In this document: positions 8,763 through 15,900 of the stretch, one piece after another
Numbering within the stretch: the first letter of the stretch is position 1
How the letters are laid out: each line of letters begins with the position of its first letter
NCBI RefSeq assembly: GCF_000468035.1
Contig: NZ_KI260535.1
Location: forward strand, 102,806-166,805
Source: Selenomonas sp. oral taxon 892 str. F0426
Lineage (GTDB): Bacteria > Bacillota > Negativicutes > Selenomonadales > Selenomonadaceae
Direction of reading: 5' to 3'
Length of the DNA: 64,000 bases
Notes under the pieces: generated by a model
Told to the model about the DNA's origin: nothing
Database searches by the model: none
What the model saw: only the letters and a program-made list of their open reading frames with translations
Translations under genes and position numbers: made by a program

Positions 8763-8858
8763 AGGCTTTCGTTAGGGAATGTCTTCGGATGTTTCCAAAG
8801 CTCTCCTAAAATATAATACACAGCAAAGATAGTCCACAGTGGAGTGTGGGCTATTTTT
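8763..8858 (+). ncRNA. Candidate ~95-nt small RNA or trxB attenuator
   Basis: Between the promoter at 8728-8756 and the terminator at 8829-8858. It begins with a stem-loop GGGAATGTC-TTCG-GATGTTTCC capped by TTCG, flanked by TTAGG and CCTAA that can pair around it, and ends with the terminator hairpin. It resembles no riboswitch class I can recognise. It could be a free small RNA or an attenuated leader of trxB (start 9008). Confidence 0.4.
8829..8858 (+). terminator. Intrinsic terminator upstream of trxB
   Basis: A 10-bp stem (8829-8838 with 8845-8854, one G-T pair), 6-base loop and a run of T. It could end the receptor transcript as well as the short RNA. Confidence 0.65.
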
Positions 8859-8914
8859 GTGCCCATTTTCTTCATAATTTTTATCCATAGATATCAAAAA
8901 TCTCTTGACAGATG

Positions 8915-8923
8915 TGTTATAAT
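8915..8923 (+). promoter_or_regulatory. Extended -10 promoter of trxB
   Basis: TGTTATAAT is a consensus extended -10. The neighbouring TTGACA (8905-8910) is only 7 bases away, too close to act as its -35. Predicted leader about 80 bases. Confidence 0.45.
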
Positions 8924-9007
8924 AAATCAAAAGGTCAAAACACCTATAAAAGAGTCAGATATCGCTCCATTCATCTGTATGAAGGAGCAGATAAAGGAGA
9001 TGAATCC

Positions 9008-9940
9008 ATGGCAAAGGAACATATTCAAAAGGATGTCGTCATCATCGGTGCGGGCATGGCGGGACTGACCGCCGCACTCTACGCAGGGCGCATGAACCTC
9101 CGCACACTCGTGCTCGAGAACTCGCTCGTCGGCGGGCAGATCGCAACGGCGGCAGACATCGAGAACTATCCAGGCTTCGAACGCGTGAGCGGGATGGAGC
9201 TGATCGGCACGCTCGAAAAACAGGCGACGAATTTCGGCGCGGAGATTGACGAGTTCGACCGCATCGAGCGCGTCGACCTCCGGAGTACGCCGAAGATCGT
9301 CGAGACGGAGACGTACATCTACGAGACACCCGTCATCATCATCGCCTCGGGCATGAACCGCCGCAAGCTGCCGCTGCCGCAGGAACCGCATTACTTTAAC
9401 CGCGGTGTGCATTACTGCGAACTGTGCGACGGGCACACGTATCAGGACAAGGTGATCTCGGTGATGGGCGGCGGCAACGCAGCAGTCGATGCGGCGAACT
9501 TCCTCACGAAGTACGCTTCGCATCTCTACCTCATACACCGCTCACAGCTGCGTGCAGACAAGTCCTCGCAGGATGCACTCTACGCGAATCCAAAGGTGAC
9601 GGTGATGCTCGAGACGGAGATCGAGCATCTGAACGGCGAGGATCGGCTCACGTCCGTCGATCTCCTGCACAAGGACACGGGCAAAAAGGAGACGCTGCCC
9701 GTGGACAGCATCTTCGTCAACATCGGTGTTCTACCGAATACCGATTTGTTTGTAGGGCAGCTGAAGCTCACAGAGGCGGGCTACATCGCGGCGGATGAGA
9801 ACTGCCGCACGGAGATCCCCGGCGTCTTTGTCGCGGGCGACATCCGTGTCAAGGAGATTCACCAGCTGACGACTGCCGCCGCCGACGGCACAACCGCCGC
9901 ACTCCATGCGGAGAAGTATCTGGCAGGATTGAAGAAGTAA
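9008..9940 (+). CDS. trxB: Thioredoxin reductase
   Basis: A 310-residue FAD/NAD(P)H flavoprotein that passes electrons to thioredoxin-type partners in the cytoplasm. Seen: N-terminal FAD loop GAGMAGLTAALYAGRM (about 14-29), the redox-active pair CELCD preceded by GVHYC (about 135-141), the second nucleotide loop GGGNAAVDAANFL (about 156-168), and the C-terminal FAD motif GVFVAGDIR. The ATG at 9008 has AAAGGAGA upstream with 7-base spacing; the upstream in-frame ATG at 8912 lies over the promoter and is unlikely. CxxC residues E and L are unusual (CATC is common). The next two genes encode glutaredoxin-like proteins, so the three may form a thiol-redox set. Confidence 0.93.
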   Translation: MAKEHIQKDVVIIGAGMAGLTAALYAGRMNLRTLVLENSLVGGQIATAADIENYPGFERVSGMELIGTLEKQATNFGAEIDEFDRIERVDLRSTPKIVETETYIYETPVIIIASGMNRRKLPLPQEPHYFNRGVHYCELCDGHTYQDKVISVMGGGNAAVDAANFLTKYASHLYLIHRSQLRADKSSQDALYANPKVTVMLETEIEHLNGEDRLTSVDLLHKDTGKKETLPVDSIFVNIGVLPNTDLFVGQLKLTEAGYIAADENCRTEIPGVFVAGDIRVKEIHQLTTAAADGTTAALHAEKYLAGLKK

Positions 9941-9943
9941 TGA

Positions 9944-10196
9944 GGGGCGCCCCTTCCACCATGCTGCGCATGGTCCCCCTCCCCCGCTGTGGCAGGGGAG
10001 GCTTTTGAAAACGGCATATTAGCTTCCCCCGTCGCTACGGGGGAGCGGTCAACCTCTTCCAATCACACTTCGCCTTTCGGCTTGTGTTCTTGGGAGGTTT
10101 TCCCATACGACCTGTTACCCGCTCAGCTGCGCCCTTCGGGCTTGCTTCTCGGACAGGTCAGTAAGTGGCGAACGCAGTGAGCCGATAGGGGCGTTC
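9944..10196 (+). repeat. GC-rich palindromic dispersed element, copy b (extended)
   Basis: Fills most of the 300-base trxB-glutaredoxin gap. It starts GGGGCGCCCCTTCCACC, has the small hairpin ACCATG..CATGGT, then CCCCCTCCCCCG..CAGGGGAGGC, GGCATATTAGCTTCCCCCG..CGGGGGAG, and finishes AAGTGGCGAACGCAGTGAG-CCGATAGGGGCGTTC. Two further hairpins are inserted before the end: AACCTC..GAGGTT (about 10050-10099) and GACCTGT..ACAGGTC (about 10109-10159), the latter around a GCCCTTCGGGC stem. Confidence 0.75.
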
Positions 10197-10241
10197 AGAA
10201 GTAGCGAACTATTCGATACAAACGATAAGGAGGATATCCCC

Positions 10242-10472
10242 ATGATTCAGGTTTTTTCATTCGACGCGTGCCCGTGGTGCACGAAGGCAAAGAAGTATCT
10301 CGACAAGAAGGGCGTCGCATACACAGTTCGCGACATCGAAAAGGAGCCTGCTGCCTACGATGATCTCATAAAGCTCACGGGCGAGGGCGCGTGTCCTGTC
10401 ATTCTTTTCGAGAACGGCGAGTATGTGCGCGGCTTCGATCAGCCCGCCATCGACCGCCATCTCGATGCATAA
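10242..10472 (+). CDS. Glutaredoxin-like protein 1
   Basis: A 76-residue thioredoxin-fold protein with the redox motif ACPWC near residues 9-13, a cis-Pro region ACPVILF and the FDQ/D pattern at the end, typical of short glutaredoxin/NrdH-type reductants. Strong SD AAGGAGG 10 bases before the ATG. It follows trxB after the repeat and precedes a paralogue by 12 bases. It probably reduces protein disulfides using the neighbouring reductase, but no partner is proven. Confidence 0.88.
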   Translation: MIQVFSFDACPWCTKAKKYLDKKGVAYTVRDIEKEPAAYDDLIKLTGEGACPVILFENGEYVRGFDQPAIDRHLDA

Positions 10473-10484
10473 GGAGGACAGGCT

Positions 10485-10721
10485 ATGGTAAAGGTCTACT
10501 CCATCACGGTCTGTCCGTGGTGTGTAAAGGTAAAGAAGTACCTCAAATACCGCGGCATTCCCTACGAGGAATTCAACATCGAGCATGACGAGGCGGCACG
10601 CGAGGAATGCCGCCGCCTCTCCGGTGACATCATCGTTCCCGTGACGACAGCAGACGGCAGGGAGTTCGCCGTCAGCTACGACCGCGAGAAGCTGGACCGG
10701 ATTCTCGGGATCACGGCATAA
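10485..10721 (+). CDS. Glutaredoxin-like protein 2
   Basis: A 78-residue paralogue of the preceding gene, also with a CPWC site (about residues 9-12) followed by VKVKKYLKYRGIPYEEFNI. The cis-Pro segment reads IIVPVTT in place of CPVILF, so its partner preference may differ. SD AAGGAGG 8 bases upstream; same transcript as the first copy; a clean terminator follows at 10735-10762. Confidence 0.86.
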   Translation: MVKVYSITVCPWCVKVKKYLKYRGIPYEEFNIEHDEAAREECRRLSGDIIVPVTTADGREFAVSYDREKLDRILGITA

Positions 10722-10734
10722 GAGAAGATCCAAG

Positions 10735-10762
10735 CGGACGCAAAAAATTTGCGTCCGTTTTT
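10735..10762 (+). terminator. Terminator after glutaredoxin pair
   Basis: 10-bp perfect stem CGGACGCAAA/TTTGCGTCCG with a 3-base loop and TTTTT. Confidence 0.85.
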
Positions 10763-10773
10763 CATGTTACCGC

Positions 10774-10802
10774 TTGCTAAAATTTTTGAATGGGATTAAA
10801 AT
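10774..10802 (+). promoter_or_regulatory. Promoter of gntP-type gene
   Basis: TTGCTA (10774-10779), 17 bases, TAAAAT (10797-10802), about 70 bases upstream of the start codon. Confidence 0.45.
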
Positions 10803-10874
10803 AGTCGTGCAGGGACGTTTCTTTTGTGTGGGCATGATCATTACACACGTGCCCCGACGCAAGGAGGTTTTGAC

Positions 10875-12266
10875 ATGACAGGATTACCGCTTATCCTCGC
10901 GTTTTGGCTGGCGATCGTCATCATGATCGTCATGATCTCAAAGCTGCGCATTCATCCGTTTATCTCCATCATGGTTGTTTCCCTCGGGCTCGGACTCCTC
11001 GCAGGCATTCCGCTCGTGGATCATAAGCTGGCAGACGGCACAATGCAGTACGGTCTCGCCACTGTCGTCGGACAGGGATTCTCGGGGACATTCACGAGCA
11101 TCGGCATTGTCATCATCCTCGGTGCGATGATTGGTACGATCCTCGAAAAGACGGGCGGCGCCCTCAAGCTTGCGGATATGATGATCCGCCTCGTGGGCAA
11201 GGACAACCCCGTCCTCGCCGTTCAGCTCATGGGCTGGGTGGTTTCGATTCCCGTGTTCTGCGACTCTGGTTTCGTCATTCTCGATCCGATCCGCAAGGCT
11301 CTTGTACGCCGCACTGCCGTCTCTGCCGTCTCCATGACATTCGCGCTGAGTTCGGGACTTTTCATCTCGCACGTCTTTATCCCGCCGACACCGGGACCGA
11401 TTGCAGCGGCAAGCGCGCTCGGCATCGGTGACTATCTCCTGCAGGTCATCGGTCTCGGTCTGCTCTGCTCGATCTTTCCGCTGATCGCCGGCTATTTCTT
11501 CGCACGGTGGATCGGTTCGCGTGTCCAGTCCAAGGACGAGGTCAATCCGGAGGATGTTGCAAAGGTCTACAACGATCTCATGGATTCCTACGGTAAGCTG
11601 CCCTCGGCGTTCAGCACGCTCGCTCCGATCATCATTCCGATCTCGCTTATGGCGATCTCCTCGGTGGTCGCGATGCTGGGGCTGACGGGATTCGTCCCCG
11701 AGCTGCTGCGCTTCCTCGGTACGCCGATCATCGCACTTGCGGTCGGCATGGCGCTTGCTACGCTCCAGCTGTTCTCGGTAAATCGCTCGCACGAGTTCTA
11801 TGACATCTGCAACAGCAGTCTGATGACGGTCGGTCCGATCCTCTTCATCACGGCGGCGGGCGGCGTGCTCGGCAAGGTGATCGCAGTATCGGATATGGTT
11901 CGGTATATCTCTGCACACGCGGATGTGTTTGGGGGTCTCGGGATCTTCTTCCCGTTCCTGCTCTCTGCTGTGCTCAAGACAGCACAGGGTTCCTCGACGG
12001 TTGCGATGATTACGACGGCAGGCATCATCGCCCCCCTGCTCCCGGTGCTCGGCTTCAATACACCGATACAGGCAACGCTCGCATGTATGGCAATCGGTGC
12101 AGGTGCAATGACCGTCTCACACGCGAACGACTCGTATTTCTGGGTCGTCTCTGAGTTCAGCGGTCTGACGCCGGATCAGGGTTACCGCGTCCAGACAATG
12201 GGCACCCTCGTCCTCGGCATTGCTGCGATCGTCGAAATCGCACTGCTGAGCATGGTGCTGGGTTAA
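10875..12266 (+). CDS. GntP-family gluconate/organic acid permease
   Basis: A 463-residue inner-membrane permease with about 12 hydrophobic segments. GntP-family marks include IIILGAMIGTILEKTGGA near residue 80, SIPVFCDSGFVIL, HVFIPPTPGPIAAA, LKTAQGSSTVAMIT and the C-terminal SHANDSYFWVVSEFSG. Members import gluconate or related sugar acids with protons; the exact substrate is not readable here, and no gluconate kinase is nearby. Start at 10875 chosen for AAGGAGG 7 bases upstream; the in-frame ATG at 10824 adds a non-conserved hydrophilic tail. Flanked by its own promoter and a strong terminator, so monocistronic. Confidence 0.9.
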   Translation: MTGLPLILAFWLAIVIMIVMISKLRIHPFISIMVVSLGLGLLAGIPLVDHKLADGTMQYGLATVVGQGFSGTFTSIGIVIILGAMIGTILEKTGGALKLADMMIRLVGKDNPVLAVQLMGWVVSIPVFCDSGFVILDPIRKALVRRTAVSAVSMTFALSSGLFISHVFIPPTPGPIAAASALGIGDYLLQVIGLGLLCSIFPLIAGYFFARWIGSRVQSKDEVNPEDVAKVYNDLMDSYGKLPSAFSTLAPIIIPISLMAISSVVAMLGLTGFVPELLRFLGTPIIALAVGMALATLQLFSVNRSHEFYDICNSSLMTVGPILFITAAGGVLGKVIAVSDMVRYISAHADVFGGLGIFFPFLLSAVLKTAQGSSTVAMITTAGIIAPLLPVLGFNTPIQATLACMAIGAGAMTVSHANDSYFWVVSEFSGLTPDQGYRVQTMGTLVLGIAAIVEIALLSMVLG

Positions 12267-12285
12267 GGGCATCAGGATATGCACA

Positions 12286-12316
12286 AAGGAGCATTGCGCG
12301 ACGCAATGCTCCTTTT
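12286..12316 (+). terminator. Terminator after gntP-type gene
   Basis: 13-bp perfect stem AAGGAGCATTGCG / CGCAATGCTCCTT with a 3-base loop and T tail. Confidence 0.85.
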
Positions 12317-12354
12317 CTTATGCGAGTCTTCCCATATTCCAATCTATCTTTTTC

Positions 12355-12383
12355 TTGCCACCTGCGACAAAAGACCGTACAAT
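12355..12383 (+). promoter_or_regulatory. Promoter of SYLF-domain gene
   Basis: TTGCCA (12355-12360), 17 bases, TACAAT (12378-12383), about 55 bases upstream of the start. Confidence 0.5.
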
Positions 12384-12439
12384 ATAATGAGAGAAACCGC
12401 TGCCCCCATTTCTTGTCACAATACAGCAAGGAGGTCACA

Positions 12440-13009
12440 ATGAAATTCTCAACACGTCTGATTGCCCTCACGCTCACCCTGCTCCTCGCGCTCTCTGTCA
12501 CGGCGTTTGCCAAAAGTGCAAACCAGCAGCGTGCGGAGATCAATGAACTCCAAGTGCAGGCGCTCGATAATCTCTATGCGCTCACACCGAATGCGCATGA
12601 GGTGCTCGAGAACTGCTACGGCTACGCGACGATCAGCGCAACGGGGTCACAGCTGGGGCTCCTCGGCGGTGCGCACGGCCGAGGTCTTGCTGTGAACAAG
12701 GCGACGGGCGCACGCGTCTATATGAAGATGGAGGCATATCAGCTTGGCATCGGAATAGGCGTGAAGGAATACGATCTCATTTTCATCTTCGGCTCAGAGC
12801 GTGCATGGGACTCGTTCATCTCGGGCAAGTTCAAGGTCGGCGGTGAGGCGGAGGTATCCGCGACAGACGGCTATTCGGGCGGTGCAATCGAGGGCGCGGA
12901 TATCGTCGGCAAGGATATCTGGGTCTATCAGGTCACAACAAAGGGACTTGCGGTCGGCGCTGCGATCAAAGGGCTCAGCATCTATCCAAACCGAAAACTC
13001 AATTCGTAA
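12440..13009 (+). CDS. Exported SYLF (YSC84-like) domain protein
   Basis: A 189-residue protein with a clear signal peptide (residues 1-24: Lys-Arg then a Leu-rich core ending TAFAKS). The mature part contains the SYLF-domain features: VLENCYGYATISA, GGAHGRGLAV, a glycine-rich GIGIGVKEYDLIFIFGSE, and KGLAVGAAIKGLSIYPN at the end. Bacterial members are periplasmic or outer-membrane associated and of largely unknown function; lipid binding is known for eukaryotic SYLF proteins. Start at 12440 has AAGGAGG 8 bases before it; an upstream ATG at 12320 lacks the signal sequence. Monocistronic. Confidence 0.85.
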   Translation: MKFSTRLIALTLTLLLALSVTAFAKSANQQRAEINELQVQALDNLYALTPNAHEVLENCYGYATISATGSQLGLLGGAHGRGLAVNKATGARVYMKMEAYQLGIGIGVKEYDLIFIFGSERAWDSFISGKFKVGGEAEVSATDGYSGGAIEGADIVGKDIWVYQVTTKGLAVGAAIKGLSIYPNRKLNS

Positions 13010-13018
13010 ATTCTACAG

Positions 13019-13056
13019 AAAATGGGAGCATCCATGTGCTGGACTGCTCCCATTTT
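13019..13056. terminator. Bidirectional terminator
   Basis: AAAATGGGAGCA pairs with TGCTCCCATTTT around a 14-base loop, with T runs on both strands. It serves the convergent SYLF gene and lysA. Confidence 0.85.
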
Positions 13057-14316
13057 TTATTTCATCAGCGAGCCTTCGTATTTCAGTGTCGCAAAGTAGT
13101 CGTCGAGTGTCTGTGCGCGTCGAATGAGTTCGATGCTCCCGTCCGTGCGGCGGAGGAGTTCGGCACACCAGAGCTTGCCGTTGTAGTTGAAGCCCATCGC
13201 ACTGCCGTGCGCCCCAGTATCGTGGATGATGACGATGTCGCCGATGTCGATCTTCGGCAGAGCGCGGTCAATGGCGAACTTATCGTTGTTCTCGCAGAGC
13301 GAACCCGTGATGTCGTAGACGTGATCGGCGGGCGCATTCTCCTTGCCGAGTACGGTGATGTGGTGATACGCGCCGTAAAGCGCAGGACGCATGAGATTCG
13401 CCATGCAGGAATCGAGGCCGATGTACTTCTTGTACGTGTCCTTCTCATGGAGAACGGTGGAGACGAGCCAGCCCGCATCCCCGGTCATGGCACGCCCGCT
13501 CTCGGTGCGAATGCCGGCATCTCCGAGTCCTGCGGGGATCATAATCTCGTTATAGAGCTGCTCGATGCCCGCGCCGACGGCAGCGTAGTCCACCGGGGTC
13601 TCCTCGGGATGATACGGAATGCCGAAGCCGCCGCCGAGGTTGACGAACTCGACGTGAATGCCGAGCTTTTCCTTCAGCTCGACCGCCAGTTCAAACATGA
13701 TACGCGCCGTGAGCAGGAAGCCCTCCGTACGCCGCTCGGCGGAAACGACCATCGTGTGCAGCCCAAACCGCTTCACGCCCATCTCCTGCGCACGCCGGTA
13801 TGCCTCGAACATCTGCGGGCGGGTGAGGCCGTATTTCGCCTCCATCGGCTTTCCGATGATATCGTTGCCCTCAATGAGGTCGCCCGGGTTGTAGCGGAAC
13901 GAGAGCACATCCGGCAGCCCCGCATGCTTTGCCATATAGTCGAGGTGCGTGATATCGTCGAGGTTGATCACGGCACCGAGGGCGATCGCCTTTTGAAACT
14001 CATCATACGGCGTGTTGTTCGACGTGAGGAGAATCTCCTCGCCCGTGACCCCTGCCGCCTCTGAGATAATGAGTTCGGCGATGCTGCTGCAGTCCGTACC
14101 AGCCCCCTCCTCATGGAGGATCTGCACGATGCGCGGATTCGGCAGCGCCTTCACGGCGAAGTGCTCGCGGAAGCTCGGCGCCCACGCAAAGGCATCGCGC
14201 AGGCGCCGGAAGTTCGCGCGGATCTTCGCCTCGTCATAGATGTGGAACGGCGTCGGATATCGCTCGATCAGGCGCAGCGTTTCTTCCTGCGTGAGCGGAA
14301 ACAGCTTTTCGTTCAT
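13057..14316 (-). CDS. lysA: Diaminopimelate decarboxylase-type PLP enzyme
   Basis: A 419-residue fold-type III PLP decarboxylase; the last step of lysine synthesis (meso-diaminopimelate to lysine) is the likely reaction. Seen: TPFHIYDEAKIRANF at about 21-35, the PLP-lysine motif HFAVKALPNP, GTDCSSIAEL, the phosphate-binding NLGGGFGIPYHPEE, GRAMTGDAGWLV and the C-terminal CAELLRR-type segment with SLCENNDKFAIDRALP around the substrate-binding Cys. The GTDCSS form differs from the common GFDVVS, so it belongs to a separate subgroup, and carboxynorspermidine decarboxylase is a less likely alternative. ATG at 14316 has AGGAGGA upstream; the longer reading frame upstream is repeat sequence. Confidence 0.85.
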   Translation of the reverse strand: MNEKLFPLTQEETLRLIERYPTPFHIYDEAKIRANFRRLRDAFAWAPSFREHFAVKALPNPRIVQILHEEGAGTDCSSIAELIISEAAGVTGEEILLTSNNTPYDEFQKAIALGAVINLDDITHLDYMAKHAGLPDVLSFRYNPGDLIEGNDIIGKPMEAKYGLTRPQMFEAYRRAQEMGVKRFGLHTMVVSAERRTEGFLLTARIMFELAVELKEKLGIHVEFVNLGGGFGIPYHPEETPVDYAAVGAGIEQLYNEIMIPAGLGDAGIRTESGRAMTGDAGWLVSTVLHEKDTYKKYIGLDSCMANLMRPALYGAYHHITVLGKENAPADHVYDITGSLCENNDKFAIDRALPKIDIGDIVIIHDTGAHGSAMGFNYNGKLWCAELLRRTDGSIELIRRAQTLDDYFATLKYEGSLMK

Positions 14317-14334
14317 GGTATCCTCCTCTATATG

Positions 14335-14495
14335 AGTTTCCCCTGCCGATGCGGGGGAAGTGGCGAGCATAGCCGCCGATGGAGGCGCCAGTATCTGATG
14401 TGACTTGCTTACGACAGCAATACCTGCCTTGCTCAAAGCGCCCCACCACCGCTTCGCGGTCCCCCTCCCCCGTTTCGACGGGGGAGGCTTGCAAA
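14335..14495. repeat. GC-rich palindromic dispersed element, copy c (rearranged), in lysA leader
   Basis: Contains GTTTCCCCtgccgatgCGGGGGAAGTGGCGAG and GCCGCCGATGGAGGCGCC (14335-14393), then GCGCCCCACCACCGC-TTC-GCGGTCCCCCTCCCCCG-loop-CGGGGGAGGC (14438-14492). The two halves are in reverse order compared with copies a and b. The whole block lies between the lysA promoter (14511-14540) and its start codon. Confidence 0.8.
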
Positions 14496-14510
14496 ACATG
14501 AGGTTCCGTT

Positions 14511-14540
14511 ATTATAGCAACGGCAAAACGGCTCTGTCAA
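14511..14540 (-). promoter_or_regulatory. Promoter of lysA
   Basis: Consensus TTGACA (14535-14540) and TATAAT (14511-14516) on the minus strand, 18-base spacer. This predicts a leader of about 190 bases carrying the GC-rich hairpins. Confidence 0.65.
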
Positions 14541-14579
14541 TCTGCACGGCACCGCACGGAAGAAATCAAATTGTATACC

Positions 14580-14608
14580 TTGACGAAAAGCCTTCTCTCA
14601 CCTATAAT
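14580..14608 (+). promoter_or_regulatory. Promoter of liv operon
   Basis: TTGACG (14580-14585), 17 bases, TATAAT (14603-14608), about 42 bases before the livJ start. Arranged divergently from the lysA promoter. Confidence 0.7.
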
Positions 14609-14657
14609 GGAGCCTATCTTTTTTACTATATAGGGAACTGATTAGGGGGGTATATTC

Positions 14658-15830
14658 ATGATATTCGGAGGAAAGGCTCTGCGTCTCGCCGCCGCACTCA
14701 TCGGCACGGCACTTCTCGGCGCTGCACTCACAGGCTGCGGCGGCAATGAGGCGAAGTCCGACGAGATCCGCATCGGCGCGAACTTTGAAATGACGGGCAA
14801 CACGGCGAACTACGGCATGTCAACGCTCGAGGGCCTGAAGCTCGCAATCAAGGAGGCAAACGATGCCGGCGGCGTAAACGGCAAGAAGATCGTCCTCATC
14901 GAGGCGGACAACAAGTCCGAGGCAGCTGAGTCGGTCAATGCGGCAACGAAGCTGATCTCCGATGATCACGTCCGCGCGATCGTCGGCCCTGCGACAACAG
15001 GCAACGTCATTGCACAGTCACAGGTCGCAACGGACAACAAGGTCCCCGTCATTGCACCAGATGCAACGGCAGTTGACGTAACCGTCGAGAACGGCGTCGT
15101 AAAGCCGTGGATCTTCCGCAGCTGCTTCATTGACCCGCAGCAGGGCGATGTCATGGCGAAATTTGCACTTGAGACGCTCAAGGCAAAGACGGCAGTCATC
15201 TACATTGACAATTCCACGGACTACTCCAAGAGTCTCGCCGAAGTCTTCCAGAAAATCTTTACGGCGGGCGGCGGTCAGGTTCTCATGACCGAGGCTTTCC
15301 TTGCAAAGGATCAGGACTTCAAGGCAACTCTGACGCGTCTGCGTGCGGCAAATGCAGATGTCATCTTCGTTCCCGCATACTATGAAGAGGTCGGCAAGAT
15401 CGTCAAGCAGGCGCGTGAGATCGGCATCACCGCCCCCATCATCGGCACGGACGGCTGGGACGATCCGAAGGTCGCAGAGCTCGCCGGTGTATCTGCGCTG
15501 AATGGCACCTATTTCAGCACACACTACTCCGACAAGGACGAGTCCGTGCGCCCCTTCATCGATGCCTTCCAGAAGGAATACAACCATGCGCCGAACGTGT
15601 TCGCCGCACTTGGCTATGACGCAGGCAAGCTCCTCGTGGATGCACTGAAGCGCGCTGGCTCGGATGATCCCGAGGCCCTGCGCAAGGCAATCGAGGAGAC
15701 AAAGAACCTCGTCGTCGGTACGGGCACGATCACGATGGATGCGCAGCACAATCCGATCAAGCAGGCGGTCATTCTCGAGAACAAGGACGGCGACCGCGTT
15801 GTCGTCGCAAAGATTATGCCGAGCATGTAA
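14658..15830 (+). CDS. livJ: Branched-chain amino-acid ABC transporter, binding lipoprotein
   Basis: A 390-residue periplasmic binding protein of the LivJ/LivK type. A lipoprotein signal is seen: hydrophobic residues 9-25 and the lipobox LTGC, then GGNEAKSDE. The mature chain starts IRIGANFEMTGNTANYG and has GLKLAIKEANDAGGVNGKKI and GPATTGNVIAQS, the usual ligand-site regions. It would capture leucine, isoleucine or valine for the LivHMGF complex. A hairpin (15852-15880) between this gene and livH would let the binding protein be made in excess, as is common in such operons. Start has a G-rich SD (GGGGGG) 11 bases upstream. Confidence 0.93.
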   Translation: MIFGGKALRLAAALIGTALLGAALTGCGGNEAKSDEIRIGANFEMTGNTANYGMSTLEGLKLAIKEANDAGGVNGKKIVLIEADNKSEAAESVNAATKLISDDHVRAIVGPATTGNVIAQSQVATDNKVPVIAPDATAVDVTVENGVVKPWIFRSCFIDPQQGDVMAKFALETLKAKTAVIYIDNSTDYSKSLAEVFQKIFTAGGGQVLMTEAFLAKDQDFKATLTRLRAANADVIFVPAYYEEVGKIVKQAREIGITAPIIGTDGWDDPKVAELAGVSALNGTYFSTHYSDKDESVRPFIDAFQKEYNHAPNVFAALGYDAGKLLVDALKRAGSDDPEALRKAIEETKNLVVGTGTITMDAQHNPIKQAVILENKDGDRVVVAKIMPSM

Positions 15831-15851
15831 CACATTCGGCTAAGAGTGCAC

Positions 15852-15880
15852 AAAGAGCCGCAGGATTGCGGCTCTTTTTT
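15852..15880 (+). terminator. Partial terminator between livJ and livH
   Basis: 11-bp perfect stem AAAGAGCCGCA / TGCGGCTCTTT, 4-base loop, T run. As livHMGF follow without a recognisable promoter, it probably attenuates rather than ends the transcript. Confidence 0.75.
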
Positions 15881-15900
15881 CTCATCAGGGAGGGTCTTCT

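Noticed and set aside
8905..8923. TTGACA next to TATAAT as a classical promoter
   Set aside because: The boxes are only 7 bases apart, far from the required 16-18; only the extended -10 reading is kept.
10938..11918. 326-codon minus-strand frame opposite the GntP gene
   Set aside because: Shadow of a clear permease; highly charged with no structure-like pattern.
14317..14499. N-terminal extension of lysA
   Set aside because: The extra 61 codons are made of the GC-rich repeat, and the downstream ATG has the better SD.
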